A stretch of DNA of 64,000 nt from an uncultured Draconibacterium sp. (lineage in GTDB: Bacteria > Bacteroidota > Bacteroidia > Bacteroidales > Prolixibacteraceae): positions 1,612,001-1,676,000 of the forward strand of contig NZ_OY781981.1 of assembly GCF_963677565.1 (NCBI RefSeq), given 5' to 3'. Below the pieces are notes generated by a model that saw only the letters and a list, made by a program, of their open reading frames with translations, was not told where the DNA came from and did no database searches. Both the position numbers and the translations under genes were made by a program. This document shows, piece by piece, positions 1 to 9,800 of the stretch. Within the stretch, counting starts at the first letter, position 1. Every line of letters starts with the position of its first letter.

Positions 1-309
1 CATATCTCTGTAAGTATCCTCTGCCGGATCTTCAAAATTATCAACCCATTTTGCCGATTTATCATCAGCACCACCGCCACCAAGCATTAAATCAGACATT
101 AAACTTGCTGCAACCGATTCGTTACTGTGTACATTAGGTGTGTAGATTGCATTGTAAACCCCTGCCATTGCCTCCTTAATGTCCTGAGGAGTACTGTAAA
201 AGGTTTCTAAACTTTTTCCGTATAGATTATCTGTATCCAGATAATCCTGACTACAACTCGTTGCAAGAACAAGGCCTGCAATGAATGTTATATATATTAG
301 TTTTTTCAT
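1..309 (-). CDS. SusD/RagB-like nutrient-binding outer-membrane lipoprotein (N-terminal part, runs off left edge)
   Basis: Only the first 103 codons are in the window. The protein begins with a lipoprotein signal: MKK, a hydrophobic stretch and a LATSC lipobox with Cys at residue 20. This is followed by the acidic start typical of mature SusD proteins (SQDYLDTDN) and by YNAIYTPN, which resembles the first SusD helices. SusD proteins are surface lipoproteins that cap the SusC transporter and bind the glycan. The start codon lies 18 bp downstream of the SusC stop on the same strand, so the two are surely one operon. The substrate cannot be deduced. The call rests on the signal peptide, the context and the N-terminal pattern. 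Confidence 0.85.
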   Translation of the reverse strand, partial: MKKLIYITFIAGLVLATSCSQDYLDTDNLYGKSLETFYSTPQDIKEAMAGVYNAIYTPNVHSNESVAASLMSDLMLGGGGADDKSAKWVDNFEDPAEDTYRDM

Positions 310-327
310 TATCATCATTTTTTAGAA

Positions 328-3300
328 TTAAAAGGCAACACTTACTCCAAACATTACTGTTCTTGGTAATGGATATAATCCAAGGTCAATTCCAGATGCC
401 CAGCCGGCATCGTGTCCGAAACGTACTTCAGGATCCATTCCATCGTAGCTTGTAAAAGTGTGCAGGTTGTTTACTGCAGCGTATACTTTAAGCGTTGAAA
501 CAGCCTCAAAACCCGAAAGCAATTTGCTAAAATCGTATCCGAATGTCAGGTTGTTGATTCTCACGTAATCTGCATCATGCATGTATATGTCAGAAACGTA
601 CTGCTGATTTCTGTTTGATACAGAAGATAGGCGTGGCATTTTTGTAGAAGTACCTTCGCCGTGCCAACGGTCAAATACACCTGTGGTGTAGTTTTGTGTT
701 GGACTGTCTGCAAACGAACGGTACGATTGCATTACCTGCATTCCAAATTTTCCTGCCAAAGTGGTGTTCACGTAAAATCCTTTATAGGCAAGATTTAGTT
801 GTAATCCCATTTCGAAATCAGGATTTGGATTACCCAGATAACCTTTATCATTTTCGTCGATTACACCGTCCATATTTTTGTCAACAAAGCGAACATCGCC
901 CGGGCGCTGATCATTAAAATAAGGTGTTCCATCCGGTCCTACATAAGCATCAGCTTCATCCTGATTCTGTAGAATTCCATCCGTTTCATAACCGTAGAAA
1001 TAACCGATTGGCTGACCAACTTCAACCCTTGAAACCTCTGCAGTACCTTGCGATAATACGTGAGAAGGTCCGTGAATAATACCATCGGTATTCGCAATTC
1101 TTGTTACCTCGTTTTTATTATGGGCTCCACTTAAAACAACACTATATCTAAAATCACTGATATTGTCGCTCCAGTTCAATACCATTTCAAAACCTTTATT
1201 TTCAATATCTCCACCATTGATAAAAGGAGCTCCGGCGCCCGAAGTACCCAAAATAGGTGCTACAACCAACCAGTCTTTTGTGGTTTTCTTATACCAGTCT
1301 AACGCAATACCAAGTCTTGAGTCAAGTAATCTCGCATCAAGTCCGATATTCAACTGCTCCGAAGTTTCCCATGTTACGTCCGGGTTTGGAACTTTTGCAG
1401 GGTAAGCTGTTGTTCCGGATACCGGTTTTGTGTCTCCAAAGAAATAGCCCGGGAAAGCATAGGATATCTGTGAAGAGTAAATAAAGTTATCGATTGACTG
1501 GTTACCGTTCTGTCCCCAGCTTAAACGTACTTTCGCGAAATCAAGGACGCTTGAAGTGCTTTGCATAAAGTCTTCGCTTGTAAGCACCCATCCCGCTGAT
1601 ACTGAAGGGAAATATCCCCATCTGTTACCTTTGGCGAAGTTAGAAGAACCATCTGCACGCATGGTAACCGAGAGCAGGTATTTTTCCTGGTAATTGTATT
1701 GTGCTCTTGCCATGTACGACATTAAACCACCACCACCGGCAGCCCAATCGGCTCCCCAGGTGTTGATTTCGCTAATAGAGCTAGGACTCTGGGTATTGTT
1801 AATATAGGCGTAACGAGGATCGCCGGGGAATAACAAATTATTTCTTGATCCTCCAACTTCTGTGTTGATGTCGTTTTGAAGTAACTCGTAACCAACTAAT
1901 CCTGTTAATGCATGGTCTCCAAACTTACGATCGTATGAAAGTGTGGTTGTCCATGTCCAGTTGCTTCCCAGGTATTGGTTTTGAGAAGCTCCGTCGGTAG
2001 CATCGGTATAAAGTGTTCCCAAACGATAAGTCGGGTTCATCGATCTGCCCCAACCAAACCATGCATCAATACCGTAAGAAGATCTTAATCTTAAGTTTTT
2101 AATGGGTTCAACTATTGCATACACGTTTCCAACAACCCGGTTTCCTTTGCCATAATTGTAATTTGTAGCATAATACATAGAAGCAATAGGGTTGGTTGCC
2201 TGGTTTATATCGTCCATGGTTGGCGTAAAACCAAATTCGTTGATGTTATTATCAATAGCCGGCTGCCAGTAGGCAGGCATTAATGGGTGCTGAACCAGTG
2301 CATTATGCAAATCATTCCAGTAAATGTTACCGGTTCTGGCACTTCTGTTTTCAGTATTGGTATAGGTGATATTTTCCCCAACAGTAATAATATTGTGGTC
2401 CTTATTCTTTTTCAATACCATCTCTGTATTTAACCTCGCTGTCAACCTTTTGTATCCGGCATCTGTAATTTCACTTCCAATAATACTTTTCTGGTCGAAA
2501 TAAGAAATCCCTGCAGAGTAGGTAATATCTTTGCTTCCGCCGGTAATGGTTAAAGCATGACTTTGCATCGGAACATCATTACTGGTAATCTCATCAATCC
2601 AGTTGGTACCTTCCCAACCATTTTGAAGAGCTCCCCAAACGTCGTTACCTAACTGGTCGGCTAATGCGTCGCCATAGTTGGTTCTCAGCCAGTTGTTTCC
2701 AGTAATCTCTTTTTGCCAGTCCATTGGTGCCTTACCGTCGTTCACCCTACCTTCGTCCATGATATACATGTACTCCTGAGCTGTTAAAGGATCCAGGTTT
2801 TTGTATATATTCTGAATTCCATAATAAGCGTCGTAAGTTATTTTTGCTGGTCGGTCTTCGCTACCTTTTACAGTAGTTACCAGCACAACGCCGTTTGCAG
2901 CTCTCGAACCATAAATTGCAGCTGATGCCGCATCTTTTAATACATCAATTGATTCAATGTCGGATGGACTAAGGTAGTCGATGTCGCCAACAGCAACACC
3001 ATCAACAATGTATAATGGATTGGAGTTACCAATGGTTCCCAAACCACGAATTGTTACCCTGGTTCCCGCACCCGGAGCACCATTGTTTCGTGTAATACTA
3101 ATACCGGCAGCAACACCTTGTAAAGCTTCCATAGCAGAACCTGTATTAAGCTCGGCGATGTCTTCACCTTTTACGTTTAAGTTTGCACCGGTAGTTAAAG
3201 CTTTCTTTTGTACACCATAACCAACAACAACAACTTCGTCAACGCTGAACAGATCGGGATCGAGCTGTACATTGATTTCAGTTCTTCCTTCTACATTTAT

Positions 3301-3558
3301 GGTTTGTGCTTTCATTCCAATATAGGAATAAACAAGCACTGCATTTGATGGTACAGTTAATTCGTACACACCATCAAAATTGGTTACTGTTCCAGTGGTA
3401 GTTCCCTGAATTGTAATAGTCGCCCCCGGTAAGGGTTGATTATCTTCAGAAGAGCTTACAACACCTGTCAGAACAACTTCCTGGGCTGATGCCCCCAAGA
3501 CGAAAAATATACCCATACATAACATGAGTATTTTTCTGATCACTAGTTTTTCTTTCAT
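328..3558 (-). CDS. SusC/RagA-family TonB-dependent outer-membrane transporter
   Basis: This 1076-aa protein has a signal peptide ending near ASAQE, then a carboxypeptidase-regulatory-like beta domain (about residues 29-100: TGVVSSSEDNQPLPGATI, GVYELTVP). The TonB box region follows (DEVVVVGYG), then the plug domain (ITIRGLGTIGNSNPLYIVDG; SIDVLKDAASAAIYGSRAANGV) and a long beta-barrel that ends in an aromatic C-terminus (VMFGVSVAF). SusC proteins import oligosaccharides using TonB energy, paired with SusD. There is no STN domain, so it is not expected to signal through a FecR-type anti-sigma factor. Control is more likely by the propeller/LuxR regulator just upstream. Size and domain order are normal for the family. 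Confidence 0.96.
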   Translation of the reverse strand: MKEKLVIRKILMLCMGIFFVLGASAQEVVLTGVVSSSEDNQPLPGATITIQGTTTGTVTNFDGVYELTVPSNAVLVYSYIGMKAQTINVEGRTEINVQLDPDLFSVDEVVVVGYGVQKKALTTGANLNVKGEDIAELNTGSAMEALQGVAAGISITRNNGAPGAGTRVTIRGLGTIGNSNPLYIVDGVAVGDIDYLSPSDIESIDVLKDAASAAIYGSRAANGVVLVTTVKGSEDRPAKITYDAYYGIQNIYKNLDPLTAQEYMYIMDEGRVNDGKAPMDWQKEITGNNWLRTNYGDALADQLGNDVWGALQNGWEGTNWIDEITSNDVPMQSHALTITGGSKDITYSAGISYFDQKSIIGSEITDAGYKRLTARLNTEMVLKKNKDHNIITVGENITYTNTENRSARTGNIYWNDLHNALVQHPLMPAYWQPAIDNNINEFGFTPTMDDINQATNPIASMYYATNYNYGKGNRVVGNVYAIVEPIKNLRLRSSYGIDAWFGWGRSMNPTYRLGTLYTDATDGASQNQYLGSNWTWTTTLSYDRKFGDHALTGLVGYELLQNDINTEVGGSRNNLLFPGDPRYAYINNTQSPSSISEINTWGADWAAGGGGLMSYMARAQYNYQEKYLLSVTMRADGSSNFAKGNRWGYFPSVSAGWVLTSEDFMQSTSSVLDFAKVRLSWGQNGNQSIDNFIYSSQISYAFPGYFFGDTKPVSGTTAYPAKVPNPDVTWETSEQLNIGLDARLLDSRLGIALDWYKKTTKDWLVVAPILGTSGAGAPFINGGDIENKGFEMVLNWSDNISDFRYSVVLSGAHNKNEVTRIANTDGIIHGPSHVLSQGTAEVSRVEVGQPIGYFYGYETDGILQNQDEADAYVGPDGTPYFNDQRPGDVRFVDKNMDGVIDENDKGYLGNPNPDFEMGLQLNLAYKGFYVNTTLAGKFGMQVMQSYRSFADSPTQNYTTGVFDRWHGEGTSTKMPRLSSVSNRNQQYVSDIYMHDADYVRINNLTFGYDFSKLLSGFEAVSTLKVYAAVNNLHTFTSYDGMDPEVRFGHDAGWASGIDLGLYPLPRTVMFGVSVAF

Positions 3559-3951
3559 AGATCTAATTTTGATAATAGTAATAAATGGAAAAATAGTTCA
3601 CTACACAGAATCTGTGTTAGTGCAACTTCTTATAGTTCTCTTTAGAATGATTCCGCAACGTTGGGGGTAACTGTGAAAAATGTTTCTTACACATATATTG
3701 GATAGATTAGTTACATCAAATTCAGTTATCGTTATAGCTAACACAAAAGCTTTGATGCGACAAATCTGCTAAGCTGATAGGCAATTTCCTAGGAAACTAT
3801 CATCACAATAATTTCTCACTTGTATTTTTTTAGTACATCAAAAACACATCACATAAAATGCAAGTATCAGAAAATAAGGTATTAAGAAAAATAAAATGGT
3901 AGGTGTGACTACCTCATTCATATTTATGCTTTACAACATGAAGTGTGTTTG
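3559..3951. other. 393-bp non-coding gap upstream of susC-like gene
   Basis: This region separates the regulator stop from the susC start, both on the minus strand. It must hold the susCD promoter and any regulator operator. I found no exact TAnnTTTG element on the minus strand and no long inverted repeat, so no site is called. No coding sequence is supported here. Confidence 0.5.
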
Positions 3952-6822
3952 TTATAGGTTTAAGAGAAAAGTTGAAAGGTTGATATCCCGAGAGAGATCA
4001 AGTTTCTTACGAAGTCGGTAACGGCTAATTTCCACTCCCCTGTTGGAAATATTTAATAAAGACGCTATCTCTTTCGTTGACATATTCATTCGAATGTAGG
4101 CACAAAGTCTTAAGTCTTTAGGTGTCAGTTTTGGGAATCTTTCTTTCAGCCGGTCAAAGAAATCGGCGTGTACTTCTTCAAAATAACTTTCAAAAATCTT
4201 GTTCTGGTGTTGGTTGTCAATCTCTTTATTTATTCGTTTTTTAAGAATTGCCATTTTCGATTTTACGGCACCGTCAGTGGTTTCATCAGAAAGCCGTTTT
4301 AATTCCTGATTAATTTTCATCAGAAACTTATTTTTATTTACTATGCTTAAGGTCTGGTTGGCAAGTTCCTTATCAAGAGATAGCTTTTGAGCTTCCAACT
4401 TTTCATTTTTAAGACGGATAATTTCCTTTTCTGCAAGTACAGCTTGCTTCTCGAACTCTTTTTCCCTGTCGCGCATTTCCTGTTTGTGTTTTTCGCGCTC
4501 TTTCTGTTTCGACTTCTCAAACCGTTTACTAATAAACCCGGCCAATATCACCACACAAACAAAAATCAGAAATACGTAGATGTAAATGGCTGTTTTCGAA
4601 CGTTGCCATGGTGGAGTGATTATAAAAGAATAACTTGCTTCTTCACTTTCTTCACCAAAACTGTTTCTGGCTTTTACCCGTATTACATATTCGTTTTCGT
4701 GGAAATTAGTAAAGTCGCGGTAATTATCGGTAGTCCAGGGTGACCATTCACTGGAGTAATTATCGATGAAATAGCTAAATTCCAATTGCTGGGGGTTTTG
4801 ATAGGATGGGGCCGAAAAATGAAACCGGAAAGCATTCATATTAAAGGGAAACTCGATAACGTTGTTATTGCTGGTGTTGAATATTGTTGTATCGAGATAA
4901 GGTACATCAATGTGTGTGATAAAACTTTTAAACGTTTGATTGCTGGAAGTTACAATTCGGGACGAATAGTGCACAAATCCGTCTTGAGTAGCGATAAAAA
5001 CATTGTCATTCCCGTGCTCACAAAGAAACTCAAACGAAGGAACAAATGTATTTCTCAGCGGCCTGAACGGGGTGGTAATTCTGCTGAAGGTTCCATCTTC
5101 ATTTTTATGAATAAAGCCGGCATTTGCATCTGTAATGTACCAGTAATTGCCCTTTGCATCGCTATCTGTAAATTTTAACTGTTCAGAAAAATTAAACAGC
5201 GAATTCATTTGTTCTTCCTTTTCAAAACGATTATTGCTTGCATTAAACTGGTAAATTCCATCAATTGCTGAAATATACCAGTTGCCATCGATGGTGAGTA
5301 GAACATTTGAATCATCGGATGGAAGTCCGTTAATTTGACCATACTGATTTATGGCTACCACAGAGTCATACTTTTCATTAAGCTCAACCTGAAAAACACC
5401 TCTGCTTCCATGACTTATCCAAATATTTCCCGACTCATCCTGAGTCAGAAATCTGCTCGATTCGGAGAAGTTCTTGATCTTTTTGACAAAAGACCATGAG
5501 TTGTTTTTGTAATGATACAAACACAAGCCGTTGTAGTTTCCGCCTATCATATAGTTTGTGTCGGGTGCCAATTGAACAAATTTCCAACTTCCGGGAACAT
5601 TACTAATTTGCCGGGCATGGTTTTCTTCAATAACGAAAGTGCCGGAATGATGTCCGCACAATAGTTGGTCGTTAATAACCTGCAGGCTCCAAACCTGTCC
5701 TTCGGTGTTTGGAACAAGTTTGAAATCTTCAGAATTATTGGGATTAAGCGGATTGAAGGTTTTTACAAACAGGCCCCGGTTGGTTCCCAAGTACAATTTG
5801 TTGTTATACACAGTACAACAATAACCGGTGCTTATACCTTCCGAACCAGAGATATAACTTAAAGGTGAATTCAATTCGATGTAGTCGATTCCGTTATCGA
5901 GACCTAACCAAAGGTTACCCGAATTATCGTTATACAGGCTCAGGATTGTATTGTTCTGAATTCCTTTTTCTTCGTTGATGTGTTGAACAATGTTTCCATC
6001 AGAATTGGCGATGATTACCCCGTTAAGAATAGTTCCAATTGCCAGGTTGTTCCTGTCGAGTTTTATTGCACTGTATAAGATATCTTTCTCAACCTGGCTG
6101 TTAGCTTGTGTATCCCAGTTGCTTAGTTTGCCGTTTTTGTATTCGAACCAACCGTTTTGTGCAGTCCCGATAAGTAACTGGTTTTCGAAAAAACTTTCAA
6201 TTGATAATATTTCTGTATTTTGAAGCTCATCGGCCCATGGCACTTTGTTAATAAATCCATTTATGTATTCGAAGAGTCCTACTCCGGGCTCATGCAAAAA
6301 CAAGCGGCTGTTTACATAAAAGGAATAATTGAATGCAGTCTCAGGTTTTAACGTTGTTATTTTTCCATCATTCAGTATAAAAAGGTATTGGTTCGACTGG
6401 AAAACGATTCCGAATGGAGTGTCATGTATTTTCCAAATAATGCCCGTTTCAGCAATTTCGCCAGAAAGTTTACTTTTCAAACTAGTAAACTGGGGGCCGG
6501 ATTCATTATTAATCGTGAAAATGCCAAAATCGTCGTCAAATCCGAGATAAATTGTGCCTTCCTTGTCGATACAGATTGAACGGGTAGGAGGAGTAGTAGA
6601 AACGGGGAAAAGCTCCCAGTTCTTGCCGTCGAAACGAAGCAGCCCGTCGTTATTAGCAAAATACATAAATCCATCAGGATCTTGCGCAATTCCCCAGTTT
6701 TGGGTTCCGGCCTTGTATTCTGCTTTCGGATAATTCAAAATATTCGGAGTACCGATTCTTTTTACCTGGCAAATACCAAGCACCGGAAGAATAAAAAGTA
6801 ATATGAGTAAAGTTTGTTTCAC
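3952..6822 (-). CDS. Beta-propeller / Y_Y_Y sensor with C-terminal LuxR-type HTH (one-component trans-membrane regulator)
   Basis: This 956-aa protein has a signal peptide (LLILLFILPVLGICQ) and many two-component-regulator propeller repeats (for example GNLWLGLDNGIDYIE, GNIWISHGSRGVFQVEL), which form two periplasmic beta-propellers. A Y_Y_Y-type Ig-like domain follows (FSYFIDNYSSEWSPW; NEYVIRVKARNSFGEES). One transmembrane helix lies at about residues 745-765, then a charged coiled coil. The C-terminal HTH is at about 898-956 (TPKDLRLCAYI, STKEIASLLNISNRGVEISRYRLRKKL). There is no kinase or receiver domain, so the sensor and the DNA-binding domain are in one chain. Proteins of this build commonly sit beside susCD loci. 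I infer that it senses a glycan fragment in the periplasm and activates the downstream susCD pair. Confidence 0.85.
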   Translation of the reverse strand: MKQTLLILLFILPVLGICQVKRIGTPNILNYPKAEYKAGTQNWGIAQDPDGFMYFANNDGLLRFDGKNWELFPVSTTPPTRSICIDKEGTIYLGFDDDFGIFTINNESGPQFTSLKSKLSGEIAETGIIWKIHDTPFGIVFQSNQYLFILNDGKITTLKPETAFNYSFYVNSRLFLHEPGVGLFEYINGFINKVPWADELQNTEILSIESFFENQLLIGTAQNGWFEYKNGKLSNWDTQANSQVEKDILYSAIKLDRNNLAIGTILNGVIIANSDGNIVQHINEEKGIQNNTILSLYNDNSGNLWLGLDNGIDYIELNSPLSYISGSEGISTGYCCTVYNNKLYLGTNRGLFVKTFNPLNPNNSEDFKLVPNTEGQVWSLQVINDQLLCGHHSGTFVIEENHARQISNVPGSWKFVQLAPDTNYMIGGNYNGLCLYHYKNNSWSFVKKIKNFSESSRFLTQDESGNIWISHGSRGVFQVELNEKYDSVVAINQYGQINGLPSDDSNVLLTIDGNWYISAIDGIYQFNASNNRFEKEEQMNSLFNFSEQLKFTDSDAKGNYWYITDANAGFIHKNEDGTFSRITTPFRPLRNTFVPSFEFLCEHGNDNVFIATQDGFVHYSSRIVTSSNQTFKSFITHIDVPYLDTTIFNTSNNNVIEFPFNMNAFRFHFSAPSYQNPQQLEFSYFIDNYSSEWSPWTTDNYRDFTNFHENEYVIRVKARNSFGEESEEASYSFIITPPWQRSKTAIYIYVFLIFVCVVILAGFISKRFEKSKQKEREKHKQEMRDREKEFEKQAVLAEKEIIRLKNEKLEAQKLSLDKELANQTLSIVNKNKFLMKINQELKRLSDETTDGAVKSKMAILKKRINKEIDNQHQNKIFESYFEEVHADFFDRLKERFPKLTPKDLRLCAYIRMNMSTKEIASLLNISNRGVEISRYRLRKKLDLSRDINLSTFLLNL

Positions 6823-7004
6823 GTTTTACCTGAGCAATTATAAATATGTTTCAATCAATTTCGAAAATACAATATAAAAGTCAAGTTGTAAAATTTGTTG
6901 AGAATGTGTCTTTAAAATCAGGAATCATTAGTAAGTTGGATAAAGTATTTCTATTTTAAAATCGATTTACTTCGTACAAAAGTTTACTTGTAGTAAAAGA
7001 TATA

Positions 7005-7012
7005 TATTTTTG
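7005..7012 (+). promoter_or_regulatory. Candidate Bacteroidota -7 element (TAttTTTG) upstream of sensor kinase
   Basis: An exact TAnnTTTG match ends 41 bp before the preferred ATG at 7054. No TTTG at the usual 19-21 bp spacing is seen, only TTG at 6988-6990, so this is a partial match. Confidence 0.35.
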
Positions 7013-7053
7013 CGACATGAGGATTGGGGAAAAGCATTATTGTTGAGGAGTTT

Positions 7054-8487
7054 ATGATGATTGAATTAAATAGATATGGAGTGAACGGTTTTAGGTTGAT
7101 GAACCTGAATTTTTCTGATAAAGAATTAGAAAATAGTTTCAGAAGAAGTTATTTTAACAGTTCTCTTCAAACAATAAGAATTGCCTTACTTACAACCGCC
7201 TTGTTGTTTGCTTTTTTCGCTTTATCCGATAATTATGCAAATCCGGAATATGCTTCTGAATTTTTTGTTGTTCGATTTTATTTTGTAATCCCATGGCTTC
7301 TGTTAATGACTGGATTAAGTTATTTCTCAAGTTTTATAAAGTGGTGGGAAATACTAATGTTTTTGTCCATGCTTGTAACAGGAAGCGGGATGATTTATAT
7401 TTTGCATCGTAATCCTGTTTATTATTATGAAGGCGGATTGTATATTATAATTACCGGGGGGTACCTTTTTATTAAACTGCGTTTTGTAAAAGCTTCTATA
7501 GGTGGATGGCTGTTGCTTTTTGTATATAACTATTTCATTTTTATACACGCCAACAGAGATACTTATTTGCTTACTGATATTATTGTTGCTAATGCTCTTT
7601 TGGTTTCGCTAAATATAATTTGTATGATAGGACTTTATAGTTCAGAAAGACTCGAACGTCTAAGTTTTTTAAGACAGGGGAAGCTGATTGAAAAACAAGA
7701 TGAAATTGAGCAAATTAACCTCCATTTGGAAGCTAAAGTATTGGAGCGCACTCATGACTTACTCATCGAAAAAGAAAAGGCGGAACAAAGCGAACGATTG
7801 AAGTCTGCTTTTTTGGCAAATATGAGTCACGAAATCAGAACTCCAATGAATGGGATACTTGGTTTTACTGAATTATTGAAAGATCCGGAATTATCGAAAG
7901 AGGATTTTCAACAATTTATTTCCATTATACAACAAAGTGGCAATCGATTGGTAAACACTGTTAATGATATTGTTGAAATATCAAAAATAGAAGCTGGACA
8001 TGTGGAAGTACTGCTAAGTAAATTGAACATTGAAGACCTGGTAAATGAGTTGCTTGAATTTTTTCAGATTGAAGCAAATGCAAAAGGATTGGAGCTTACC
8101 TCCTCGATCAGTTTACTTCCAAAGAACCGCTTCATAACAAGCGATAAAAACAAATTGGTTTCCATATTCACTAACTTACTAAAGAATGCCATAAAATTTA
8201 CAGACTCCGGAAAAATTGAGGTAAGTTGTTATATTGATGAGTCTTGGCTTGTGTTTGCAATAAGCGATACCGGCATTGGTATTGCTCCTGAGCGAATTGA
8301 CGCGATATTTAACCGTTTTGAGCAGGGAGATATTGAAGATAGACAAGCACGACAAGGTTCTGGTTTGGGACTAACCATCGCAAAATCTTATATTAATATG
8401 CTTGCTGGTGAAATTAATATTGAATCAAGTCAGGAACCAGGAAACAGCGGCTCAGTATTTCGCGTAAAGTTGCCGGTAAATGCTTAA
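7054..8487 (+). CDS. Membrane-bound sensor histidine kinase
   Basis: I prefer the ATG at 7054, which follows GAGGAG at 7045-7050, to the in-frame TTG at 7024. The product is about 477 aa. The N-terminal half has about six hydrophobic segments (TALLFAFFAL, FYFVIPWLLLMTGLSYF, LLFVYNYFIFIHA). A coiled coil ending LIEKEKAEQSERLKSAF follows. The HisKA domain has the phospho-acceptor in MSHEIRTPMNG (His at about residue 259). The ATPase domain shows the N box (NLLKNAIKF), G1 (ISDTGIGI), F box (FNRFEQGD) and G2 (GSGLGLTIAKS). No receiver domain is attached and no response regulator lies next to it, so its partner is unknown. The stop overlaps the DUF493 gene start, implying co-transcription. Confidence 0.93.
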   Translation: MMIELNRYGVNGFRLMNLNFSDKELENSFRRSYFNSSLQTIRIALLTTALLFAFFALSDNYANPEYASEFFVVRFYFVIPWLLLMTGLSYFSSFIKWWEILMFLSMLVTGSGMIYILHRNPVYYYEGGLYIIITGGYLFIKLRFVKASIGGWLLLFVYNYFIFIHANRDTYLLTDIIVANALLVSLNIICMIGLYSSERLERLSFLRQGKLIEKQDEIEQINLHLEAKVLERTHDLLIEKEKAEQSERLKSAFLANMSHEIRTPMNGILGFTELLKDPELSKEDFQQFISIIQQSGNRLVNTVNDIVEISKIEAGHVEVLLSKLNIEDLVNELLEFFQIEANAKGLELTSSISLLPKNRFITSDKNKLVSIFTNLLKNAIKFTDSGKIEVSCYIDESWLVFAISDTGIGIAPERIDAIFNRFEQGDIEDRQARQGSGLGLTIAKSYINMLAGEINIESSQEPGNSGSVFRVKLPVNA

Positions 8488-8770
8488 AAGAAATAAAATG
8501 AAACGCGATAAATATAAAAACCTGCGCTACCGGTTAATGGAAACAGAAACGTGGCCGCTGAAGTATATGTTTAAGTTTATTACACCGAATGAAGATGGCA
8601 AGGTTGAACAGATAAAAGCCTTATTACCAGAGAAAGGTGAGGTGACATTTAAGCATACCGCAAACCTGAAGCACGTATCGCTAACATGTGTTGCCTTGAT
8701 GGAAACGGCAGACCAGATTATCGAGATTACCGAAAAAGTGGATGAAATTGATGGAGTAATCGTGTTGTAA
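8480..8770 (+). CDS. DUF493 (YbeD-like) family protein
   Basis: The product is 96 aa from the ATG at 8480. A second ATG at 8498 (MKRDKYKN) is also possible and would remove the 8-bp overlap with the kinase gene. The pattern YMFKFITPN..., VTFKHTANLKHVSLTCVALM and ITEKVDEIDGVIVL fits the small alpha/beta ferredoxin-like DUF493 fold, in which a conserved strand (SVSLT-like) precedes an amphipathic helix and a final hydrophobic strand. The biochemical role of the family is not firmly established. The link to the kinase is positional only. Confidence 0.75.
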   Translation: MLKRNKMKRDKYKNLRYRLMETETWPLKYMFKFITPNEDGKVEQIKALLPEKGEVTFKHTANLKHVSLTCVALMETADQIIEITEKVDEIDGVIVL

Positions 8771-9090
8771 AATAATTAACCGATAATCTGCTATTACAGA
8801 ATGCCGGTTTTTTGTCTGTAAACTTTAATTACATACTTCGCTGAAGTAGGTAAAATTAATCGAAATCACTTATTTAGCCTTTTAATTTTTTTTCGAATAG
8901 ATTATCAGCTGCCTGTTAATTGTTCCATTTAATTTATACATCCAATTGATTGTAATAAAAGAAAAATTTCAATTAAGAACCAGGTCCTGAATATAAGAGC
9001 CAGAGCGGGATTATAGATAAGTTATAGGAGTACTTGCAATTGTATTTTTTTATGAAGTATTAATTTTTTAATTTGCGAGTACCTAATTCA
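8771..9090. other. 320-bp A+T-rich intergenic gap before ECF sigma gene
   Basis: No coding sequence is supported. A weak stem (AACCG/CGGTT) followed by T residues at about 8777-8816 could end the kinase/DUF493 transcript, but the loop is long. TA-rich DNA close to the sigma gene (9069-9075, TAatTTG) is one base short of a standard -7 box. Confidence 0.35.
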
Positions 9091-9675
9091 ATGAAAACTA
9101 ACGAAACCAATACTAAACTGTTATTGCGTCTTAAGCAAGACGACAAAGTTGCGTTTTACAAAATTTATGTAAAATACAGTAAGCGATTATACAGCTTTGT
9201 CTATCCCTTTATAAAACAAGAAGCAGATACAGAGGAAATCGTTCAGGAGGTGTTTCTGAAAATATGGGAAAAGAGAAAAAAGATTGATGCTTATGCTTCT
9301 TTCGAATCGTTTTTGTTTACCATTGCTTACAATTCAACCATCAGTCTTTTTCGTAAACGCATCAACGAAAAAAAGTACCTCGAGCATCTTTATGCATTAC
9401 AAAACGAGAAAAAAGCCCCTGAATTGATTGATGAAATTCAGTTTAACGACTTAAAAGATCAAGTCAGCAACTTAATTGAGGGATTAACTCCGCGACAAAA
9501 ACAAATCTATCAACTGAGTCGCGAATCAGGATTGACTTACCAGGAGATCGCAAAAAAATTGAATATATCGGCTACTACGGTTAAAAAACATATGGCAAAC
9601 ACTTTGTCGTTTTTAAAGTCAAATTTGCAAACCAATATGATAGCCGCTTTTCTTTACGTACATCTTTTTTTATAA
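9091..9675 (+). CDS. ECF-family RNA polymerase sigma factor (FecI-like, Bacteroidota sigma-70 family)
   Basis: The product is about 194 aa from the ATG at 9091 (MKTNETNTK); an upstream in-frame TTG at 9073 is less likely. Region 2 is seen in VAFYKIYVKYSKRLYSFVYPFIKQ and the DTEEIVQEVFLKIWEKR helix. Region 4 is seen in LTPRQKQIYQLSRESGLTYQEIAKKLNISATTVKKHM, a clear HTH. It ends with a short hydrophobic tail. The gene starts a classical cassette of sigma, FecR, STN-type SusC and SusD. The sigma factor is expected to be held inactive by the adjacent FecR until the transporter binds its ligand, and then to transcribe the susCD and sulfatase genes. Confidence 0.94.
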   Translation: MKTNETNTKLLLRLKQDDKVAFYKIYVKYSKRLYSFVYPFIKQEADTEEIVQEVFLKIWEKRKKIDAYASFESFLFTIAYNSTISLFRKRINEKKYLEHLYALQNEKKAPELIDEIQFNDLKDQVSNLIEGLTPRQKQIYQLSRESGLTYQEIAKKLNISATTVKKHMANTLSFLKSNLQTNMIAAFLYVHLFL

Positions 9676-9800
9676 TTTTTTTATTTCGCATACTCCCATA
9701 CACCAGCATAAACGTATTACTTGTAGAATGAGCATAAACATGGTGCTCATTAAATATTTAATTTTTGAAAACAGAGCCGGAGCTTTAGCAGTGAATCGAA